Part shown: piece after piece, positions 13,152 to 18,099 of the stretch | Position numbering within the stretch: the first letter of the stretch is position 1 | Layout: every line of letters begins with the position of its first letter | DNA from: Pseudomonadota bacterium | GTDB lineage: Bacteria; Pseudomonadota; Gammaproteobacteria; Burkholderiales; Burkholderiaceae_E | Length of the DNA: 18,099 nucleotides | Reading direction: 5' to 3' | Assembly: GCA_023389175.1 (NCBI GenBank) | Contig: JAEWEW010000150.1 | Span: 1-18,099 of the forward strand | The notes under the pieces: generated by a model | What the model was told of the DNA's origin: nothing | The model's input: the letters and a program-made list of their open reading frames with translations, nothing else | The model's database searches: none | Program-made: the position numbers and the translations under genes

Positions 13152-14231
13152 ATGAGCACGATGATCGACAGGATGACCCGCGGCATCACTTCCCGGCCGG
13201 TGTCCGGCCCGCTTCGCCGCATCGCATCGCTCGCGCTCGCGCTCGCCGCGATCGGGGTCGGCGCGACGCTGCCCGGCGCAGCCGCGGTGGCGCAGACGAT
13301 GGATCTCACCATGGCCGTTATCCCCGCGCCGGGAGATGCCTACAGCAGCCTCACCTCCACGGTGCCGGAGCGCTTCGCGCGGGCCACCGGCGGCAAGGTG
13401 AAGGTGACCATCAGCGACTCGCTCGTGCCCGGCGGGCAGATCGTGTCGGCGGTGCGCGACGGCCGGGTCGACATGTCGGCCGCGCTGCACACCTACCTGG
13501 CGGCGGAGGAGCCGCGCTTCGGCATCTTCAACCTGCCCGGGCTGATCGGCGGAATGCCGGACTACAAGAAGGTGGGCGAGGGCTTCTGGTTCGCCGACAC
13601 GCACAAGATCTGGAAGGAGCGCTACAAGTCCGTGGTCCTCGCCGAAGGCGCCTGGTGCTCGCAGCGGCTCTTCTCCAAGACGCCGATCCAGTCCGTGGAG
13701 GACTTCCGCAACAAGCGGCTGCGGGTCCACAATCCGCAGACGGCCGAACTGATGAACGCCATGGGCGCGAAGCCGGTGCCGCTTGCGCTGCCGGAGGTGA
13801 TGCCGTCGCTCGAGCGTGGCGTGATCGATGGCCTGTTCACCTCCGCCTGCTACGGCGACGGCCAGGAGTACTGGCGGGTGGCGCCACACGTGCAGGACTG
13901 GGGGCTCGGTCCGATCACGGGATGGGCGGTCATCGTCAACGCCGACGTCTGGGACAAGATCCCGGGCGCGATGAAGGACGCCATCGGCAAGGAAATGATG
14001 GCGCTGCAGAAGGAGGCGCTCGACAACCACGCCAAGTACGACAATGCGGCGCTGGAGCGCATGAAGGCCGGTGGTGCCAAGCTCTGGACCGCGCCGCCCG
14101 ACGTCCGGCAGCAGCTCTTCGCGGAGAAGTTCGTGAATCCGACGTACGACTCCTGGTACAAGCGCGCGAAGCAGGTCGGCTTCGACGGCAACGCCTACAT
14201 CGACCGCATCCGGTCGACGCTGGGGCGCTGA
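13152..14231 (+). CDS. dctP: TRAP transporter solute-binding protein DctP family
   Basis: This is the periplasmic receptor that hands a carboxylate-containing substrate to the TRAP permease. The 359-residue precursor has a signal peptide (basic region RR then SLALALAAIGVGATLPGAA, cleavage likely after AVA47). The mature part follows the DctP fold: GGKVKVTISDSLVPGGQIVSAVRDGRVDM (about 80-108), FSKTPIQSVEDFRNKRLRVHNP (about 174-195) with Arg191 as the likely carboxylate-binding arginine, and MGAKPVPLALPEVMPSLERGVIDG (about 204-227). The ATG is preceded by AAGGAGGAG, the best ribosome-binding site in the window, matching high receptor demand. A near in-frame ATG at 13161 is less favoured. It is followed by the DctQM gene after 25 bases. 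Confidence 0.93.
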   Translation: MSTMIDRMTRGITSRPVSGPLRRIASLALALAAIGVGATLPGAAAVAQTMDLTMAVIPAPGDAYSSLTSTVPERFARATGGKVKVTISDSLVPGGQIVSAVRDGRVDMSAALHTYLAAEEPRFGIFNLPGLIGGMPDYKKVGEGFWFADTHKIWKERYKSVVLAEGAWCSQRLFSKTPIQSVEDFRNKRLRVHNPQTAELMNAMGAKPVPLALPEVMPSLERGVIDGLFTSACYGDGQEYWRVAPHVQDWGLGPITGWAVIVNADVWDKIPGAMKDAIGKEMMALQKEALDNHAKYDNAALERMKAGGAKLWTAPPDVRQQLFAEKFVNPTYDSWYKRAKQVGFDGNAYIDRIRSTLGR

Positions 14232-14256
14232 GCCGGGGAACGGCGGCGGGGGTGCG

Positions 14257-16317
14257 GTGACGGCCACCATGGTCTCCGACGCGCCGCCGGAGACGGCGGC
14301 CTCGCAAACGCCAGGTCTCATCCGCCTGAGCGACGGGGCGACGTCGCTGTCCGGCGTGGTCAGCGCGCTCGCCCTGCTCGGGATGATCGGCGTCATCTGC
14401 TACGAGGTCTTCGCCCGCTACCTGTTCAACTCGCCGACCTCCTGGGTGGCCGAGGTGGCGGCGTACCTGCTGGTGGCGATCGCGTTTCTCGGGCTGGCCG
14501 CGGCGCAGCGATCCGGCGCCCACATCCAGGTCGAGCTGCTCCTCGGCATGCTGCCGGCGCGGATCGTGGCCGAGCTGCAGCTGGTGGTCAACTGGGTCGG
14601 CTTCTTCTTCGTCGTCTTCTGCGCCTGGCAGGCGGCCGCCTTCACCGCTGGCGAGTACATCGCCGATTCGCGCAGCTGGGGGCTGCTGGCAACGCCCCAG
14701 TGGCTGCCGCAGGTCCCGATCGCAGTCGGCTTCGTCCTCTTCGCGCTGGCGCTGCTCTCGGACAGCTACCGCATGCGACCGCCGCCGGGCCTCGCTCGGT
14801 TCTGGATCGCGCAGGTCGCGCTCGTCGCGCTGGTCGTCGTGCTGTTCCTGCTCGGCCGGTTGCCCGTGCCGATCGCCGGTACCCGTCACGACTTCGGCAC
14901 CGTCGCCATCTGCCTGGCGGTCGCGGTCATGGTCTGCGCATGGAGCGGTCCGCGCACGCTGCTCGCCGTCCTCGCGCTGCTGGCCGCGCTCGGCGCCGCC
15001 TTCTGGCTGGTGCGCGGCTCGCCACTCTGGGTGACCGGCCTGGTGCTCGCGGCATCGATCCTGGTCTTCCTGCTCGCCGGGGTGCGGATCGCGCTCGCGC
15101 TCGGCGTGGTGGCCATGTTCGGCCTGTACTTCCTGCTGCCGAAGCCGCAGCTCGCGTCGCTGGCGGAACGGGCCTGGTCCAGCGTGAATGTCTTCACCCT
15201 GACCGCGGTGCCGATGTTCGTGATGATGAGCTCGCTGCTGCTGCGCAGCGGCGTAACCAGCCGCATGTTCGATTCGCTGGTCAAGTGGTTCGGCCGCACG
15301 CCCGGCGGCCTCGCCCATGCAAGCGTCGGCGCCTCGGCGATCTTCGCCGCCGTGTCCGGCTCCAGCATCGCCACCGCGGCGACGCTCGGGACGGTTGCCT
15401 GTCCCGAGATGACCCGGCGCGGCTACAGCGCCCGGCTCACCTACGGCGTGACCGCGGCCGGTGCGACGCTTGGCATCATGATCCCGCCCAGCATCGCCAT
15501 GATCATCTACGGCAGCACCGTCGGCGCGCCGGTGGACCTGCTCTTCATCGCCGGCATCGTGCCTGGCCTGCTGCTCGCCGCCGCGTTCATGGCAGGGGCG
15601 CTGGTCTGGTCTCTCGGCGTCCCCGGTGCCGCGCCCAAGGGCAACCGCTATCCGATGCCGGAGAAGCTCGGCTCGCTGGCCAACGTCCTGCCGTTCGGCG
15701 CCGTGATCGTCGCGGTGCTGGGGTCGCTCTACGCCGGCATCGCGACGCCCACCGAGGCCGGGGCGATGGGCGTCGCCATGGCGGTGGTGCTCTGCATCGT
15801 CTTTCGCACCTTCAGCTGGCGCATGCTCTACGAGGTGGCGGTCGAGACCGTCGCGGTCACCGCGTTCATCCTGCTGATCGTCACCTGCGCCGCCGCGCTC
15901 AGCTGGGTGTTCGACTACCTTCGGCTGCCTCGTGCACTCACGGAGGCGGTCCGGGACGCGGCGCTCGCCCCCTGGATGGTGATCGCCCTGGTCGCGCTCA
16001 TCTACGTCGTCCTCGGCATGTTCGTGGAGTCGATCTCGATGATGCTGATGACCCTGCCGGTGACCTTCCCGCTGGTCACGGCGCTCGGCTTCGACCCGAT
16101 CTGGTTCGGCATCTTCCTCGTCATCATGGTGGAGCTCGGGCTGATCACGCCGCCCGTTGGCATGGTGCTCTTCGTGCTCAAGGGAACCAGCGGGGACGTG
16201 CCGCTGAAGGACATCGCCACCGGCGCGCTGCCCTTCGTCGCCATCATCCTGGGCTTCGTGGTCGTGATGTACCTCTTCCCCGAGCTGATCGCCTGGTTGC
16301 CGGAGAAGATGCGGTAG
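14257..16317 (+). CDS. dctQM: TRAP transporter fused permease (DctQ-DctM fusion)
   Basis: This 686-residue protein joins the small DctQ and large DctM subunits, like SiaQM. The DctQ part (about 33-173) has four helices and the pattern EVFARYLFNSPTSWVAEVAAYLLVAIAFLGLA. The DctM part starts near 255 and has FVMMSSLLLRSGVTSRMFD, VSGSSIATAATLGTVACPEM, GATLGIMIPPSIAMIIYGS, TPTEAGAMG and a C-terminal ELGLITPPVGMVLFVL block. Between them, residues 181-253 contain three further hydrophobic segments where SiaQM has one; an odd number keeps the topology. GTG 14257 was preferred since GGCGGGGG precedes it; ATG 14269 is an alternative. The protein is the cytoplasmic-membrane, sodium-coupled translocator working with the DctP protein. 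The 3' end converges on the Bug receptor gene. Confidence 0.93.
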   Translation: MTATMVSDAPPETAASQTPGLIRLSDGATSLSGVVSALALLGMIGVICYEVFARYLFNSPTSWVAEVAAYLLVAIAFLGLAAAQRSGAHIQVELLLGMLPARIVAELQLVVNWVGFFFVVFCAWQAAAFTAGEYIADSRSWGLLATPQWLPQVPIAVGFVLFALALLSDSYRMRPPPGLARFWIAQVALVALVVVLFLLGRLPVPIAGTRHDFGTVAICLAVAVMVCAWSGPRTLLAVLALLAALGAAFWLVRGSPLWVTGLVLAASILVFLLAGVRIALALGVVAMFGLYFLLPKPQLASLAERAWSSVNVFTLTAVPMFVMMSSLLLRSGVTSRMFDSLVKWFGRTPGGLAHASVGASAIFAAVSGSSIATAATLGTVACPEMTRRGYSARLTYGVTAAGATLGIMIPPSIAMIIYGSTVGAPVDLLFIAGIVPGLLLAAAFMAGALVWSLGVPGAAPKGNRYPMPEKLGSLANVLPFGAVIVAVLGSLYAGIATPTEAGAMGVAMAVVLCIVFRTFSWRMLYEVAVETVAVTAFILLIVTCAAALSWVFDYLRLPRALTEAVRDAALAPWMVIALVALIYVVLGMFVESISMMLMTLPVTFPLVTALGFDPIWFGIFLVIMVELGLITPPVGMVLFVLKGTSGDVPLKDIATGALPFVAIILGFVVVMYLFPELIAWLPEKMR

Positions 16318-17372
16318 TTGGCGTCACTTCTCGGCAGGCAGCTTGCGGGCGAGCCGTTCCACGGTCTTCGGTCCTGCAACTGGATGTTCGCGCTCTTGAT
16401 GATTTCGGCGTAGGTGCCGGTCTCCGCCTTGATCCGGGCGGCGAACTGCTGCGGGCCGAACAGGTGCAACTCGCCGTAGGGCTTGAGCCTCTCGCGCATC
16501 TCCGGGTCGTCTCCGGCGGAACGCATCGCCTCGAAGAGCGTTCGTACCGCTTCGGGCGGGGTGCCCGCCCGCACGAACGCCCCGGCCCAGGCCGACGTAT
16601 CGAAGCCCTTGTATCCGATCTCGTCGATCGTCGGCACGTCGGGAAGGTCTCGCCAACGCTGCGTGGTGGATACGGCCAGGGGCTTCAGCTTGCCGGCGAC
16701 GATCTGCGGCATCACGGAGGGGTTGTCGAAGGTGAGGTCGACGCTCTGGGACAGCAGGGCCATCTGGGATTCGGCCGCGCCCTTGTAGGGCACGTTGACC
16801 ATCCGCGTCCCTGCCATCCTGTCGAGCAGCTCGAAGCTGAGATGCGCGAGGTTCCCCGGCCCGCCGTTGGAGCCGTAGGTGTACTCGCCCGGCTTGGCGC
16901 GGACCCTCTCGATCAGCTCGGCCAGCGAGCCGACCGATGCGGTCTTCTTGTTCTCCGGATTCACCATGAGGATGAACGGGAAGGAGGCGATTAGCGAAAC
17001 GGGCTCGAAGTCCTTCTCCACGTCGTACTGCGGCTTGCGCGACAGCAGCGGCGTGACGGTGATCATGCTCGCATTGCTGATCAGGACCGTATAGCCATCG
17101 GGCTGCGCGCGAGCGAGCTCGAGGCCCGAGATCACGCCGTTCGCACCGGTCTTGTTCTCGACGGTCACCGGCTGGCCCAGCTTCCTGGTGAGGTGCGACG
17201 CAAGGATGCGTGCGATCGCATCGATCGAGCCCCCGGGGGCAAACCCCACGACGAACCGGATCGGCTTCGCCGGGTAGGCCTGGGCCTGCACCGCGGCTGC
17301 GCAGAGCGTCGTCAGCACCGCGACGGCGAGCTTCGGAAGCAACCTCGAAAGCACTTGATGAATCGACATCAT
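16002..17372 (-). CDS. Bug-type (TctC-family) periplasmic substrate-binding receptor, with probable 3' frameshift
   Basis: The protein begins with a signal peptide (PKLAVAVLTTLCAAAVQAQA), followed by the Bug signature YPAKPIRFVVGFAPGGSIDAIARILA, GQPVTVENKTGANGVISG, ARAQPDGYTVL, YTYGSNGGPGNLAHL, VPYKGAAESQMALLSQSVDLTFDN and WAGAFVRAGTPPEAV. Bug proteins bind carboxylates and related compounds; many are orphan receptors without TctAB permease genes, as here. Conserved sequence ends near residue 333 (SANIQLQ, about 16374). The frame then runs on for 123 residues that are only antisense to the TRAP permease gene. In the next frame, 16 codons with G/C-rich third positions end at a TGA at 16326-16324, six bases from the TRAP stop. 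A one-base deletion is the likely cause, so the original gene probably ended at 16324. ATG 17372 has GGAG six bases upstream. Confidence 0.85.
   Translation of the reverse strand: MMSIHQVLSRLLPKLAVAVLTTLCAAAVQAQAYPAKPIRFVVGFAPGGSIDAIARILASHLTRKLGQPVTVENKTGANGVISGLELARAQPDGYTVLISNASMITVTPLLSRKPQYDVEKDFEPVSLIASFPFILMVNPENKKTASVGSLAELIERVRAKPGEYTYGSNGGPGNLAHLSFELLDRMAGTRMVNVPYKGAAESQMALLSQSVDLTFDNPSVMPQIVAGKLKPLAVSTTQRWRDLPDVPTIDEIGYKGFDTSAWAGAFVRAGTPPEAVRTLFEAMRSAGDDPEMRERLKPYGELHLFGPQQFAARIKAETGTYAEIIKSANIQLQDRRPWNGSPASCLPRSDANYRIFSGNQAISSGKRYITTTKPRMMATKGSAPVAMSFSGTSPLVPLSTKSTMPTGGVISPSSTMMTRKMPNQIGSKPSAVTSGKVTGRVISIIEIDSTNMPRTT
16371..16380 (-). other. Predicted frameshift site in the Bug receptor gene
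   Basis: The minus-strand sequence TTGCAGGACC is where coding character moves from one frame to the next. Adding one base (for example making CAGG into CAGGG) would join SANIQLQ to GPKTVERLARKLPAEK and a stop at 16326-16324. A sequencing or assembly error would look the same. Confidence 0.55.
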
Positions 17373-17424
17373 CTTAGTCTCCGTGACGGGTGGTTCGGCG
17401 GGAAAGGGGAGGGTGCAGTACCGG

Positions 17425-18099
17425 TCAGGCAGGCGCCCACGGCAAGGCGACGCTTGCCGCAGGGTCCGACCTCACGTCGATCACTGCCGGAAGGTCCGAG
17501 GCCATCGCAGCCTCGAATGCCCTGGCGAACTCCTGGGGCTTCTCGACCGTGGCACCGAAGCAGTCGAAGGTCTGCGCGATGCGGGCGAAGTCCGTGTCGC
17601 CGAACTGGTAGCACTCGCCCTTGCGTGCCTCGTCATAGCCCTGGTAGGCCAACGTGAGGTTGCGAAGGCCCTGCCCGAGGCAACTGTTGTTGTTGACGAT
17701 GGTCACGGTCTTGATCTTCCGGCGGCGCGCGGTCTCCAGCTCGGCAAGGTGATACATGAATCCGCCATCGCCGGTGAAGCAGATGACGGGTTTGCCGGGC
17801 GCGGCGCATTTCGCGCCGAGGGCGGCGGGAAATGCCCAGCCGAGCGACCCCGCTGCACGGAAGTAGCGCTGGCCGGGATGGCGCAGATGGACGAGCGTGC
17901 CGGTCAGGAGGGCGGAGTAGCCGGTATCCGCGACCAGCACGGCGTCCCGCGGCAGCACCTCGGTGAGCTCACGGCAGATGCGTTCGGGACGCATCGGGAC
18001 CTGGTCCGAGGACCGGACCCGCTCTGCTTCGGCGCGCCAGCCCCCGGCGAGCCGGCCGGCCCTCTCGAGCCAATACCCAAGCGCCCCCCGCGCCCCCCC
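17425..18099 (-). CDS. Thiamine-diphosphate-dependent enzyme, acetolactate-synthase-like (C-terminal part, cut by window edge)
   Basis: About 224 C-terminal residues are visible, open to the right edge; the rest lies outside. The C-terminal TPP-binding domain is clear: YFRAAGSLGWAFPAALGAKCA, then the TPP/Mg motif CFTGDGGFMYHLAELETA followed by VTIVNNNS (GDG to NN spacing as expected), and a C-terminal AVIDVRSDP. The upstream codons (LERAGRLAGG..., SSDQVPMRPERICRELTEVLP) show that Met 17994 is internal. The family makes or breaks bonds next to a carbonyl of 2-oxoacids; this member is not clearly IlvB, Gcl or benzoylformate decarboxylase from what is visible. It is 52 bases upstream of the Bug receptor gene on the same strand, so the two probably form an operon. 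Whether it serves the neighbouring catabolic operon is not known. Confidence 0.9.
   Translation of the reverse strand, partial: GGARGALGYWLERAGRLAGGWRAEAERVRSSDQVPMRPERICRELTEVLPRDAVLVADTGYSALLTGTLVHLRHPGQRYFRAAGSLGWAFPAALGAKCAAPGKPVICFTGDGGFMYHLAELETARRRKIKTVTIVNNNSCLGQGLRNLTLAYQGYDEARKGECYQFGDTDFARIAQTFDCFGATVEKPQEFARAFEAAMASDLPAVIDVRSDPAASVALPWAPA

Noticed and set aside
12072..14396. Long minus-strand open frame opposite the dehydrogenase and dctP genes
   Set aside because: It has no recognisable domain, and the opposite strand has complete, well-supported genes with ribosome-binding sites.
14700..16994. Long plus-strand open frame overlapping dctQM and the antisense of the Bug receptor gene
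   Set aside because: Composition is Arg/Ala/His-rich, there are no motifs, and it is out of frame with the clear TRAP permease. It is treated as a shadow.
18085..18099. C-rich runs at the extreme right edge
   Set aside because: They read in frame as Gly/Ala-rich codons of the TPP enzyme and could be real coding sequence or low-quality sequence end; the short stretch cannot separate these, so no feature is called.

Overview
The window is GC-rich chromosomal DNA that reads as a betaproteobacterium, most likely Burkholderiales. The reasons are the order tsaE-amiC-mutL on one strand, strongly G/C-biased third codon positions, a Bug-type (TctC-like) tripartite tricarboxylate receptor, and a paired-hairpin intergenic element of a kind common in that order. 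No RNA genes, insertion sequences, integrases other than XerD, phage genes or CRISPR arrays were seen. Nineteen protein genes are supported; mutL at the left edge and a thiamine-diphosphate enzyme at the right edge are cut by the window.

Left part (1-7467) is housekeeping. It holds the start of mutL (minus), dedA (plus, divergent from mutL), amiC, tsaE and an AEC permease (all minus), and then a plus-strand run of xerD, a ketopantoate-reductase-like gene, ybaK-like and plsY. The AEC permease and xerD diverge so tightly that their likely ATG codons overlap on opposite strands. An AT-rich patch inside tsaE stands out from its surroundings.

Middle and right part (7490-18099) looks like an accessory catabolic locus. 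A metallo-beta-lactamase-fold hydrolase (minus) diverges from a GntR-like LacI-family regulator (plus). Downstream on the plus strand comes a compact set of overlapping or closely spaced genes: 3-hydroxybutyrate-dehydrogenase-like SDR, MmgE/PrpD protein, carboxymuconolactone-decarboxylase-like protein, and a 3-hydroxyisobutyrate/tartronate-semialdehyde-type dehydrogenase. These are followed by a TRAP transporter (DctP receptor and a fused DctQM permease). On the opposite strand, converging on it, are a Bug receptor and an acetolactate-synthase-like enzyme.

The most informative regulatory observation is a pair of closely matching 14-bp palindromes, one between the hydrolase and regulator genes and one just before the SDR operon. 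They match each other at 12 of 14 positions and resemble the GntR/IdnR type of LacI-family operator, which is the subfamily the regulator itself resembles. The simplest reading is a local regulon: the regulator controls itself and/or the hydrolase, and the catabolic operon with its TRAP importer. The substrate cannot be read from sequence alone; a hydroxy-acid or sugar-acid-like organic acid, possibly with a lactone form, is an inference. The Bug receptor gene seems to have a one-base frameshift near its 3' end that makes its frame run antisense into the TRAP permease gene.
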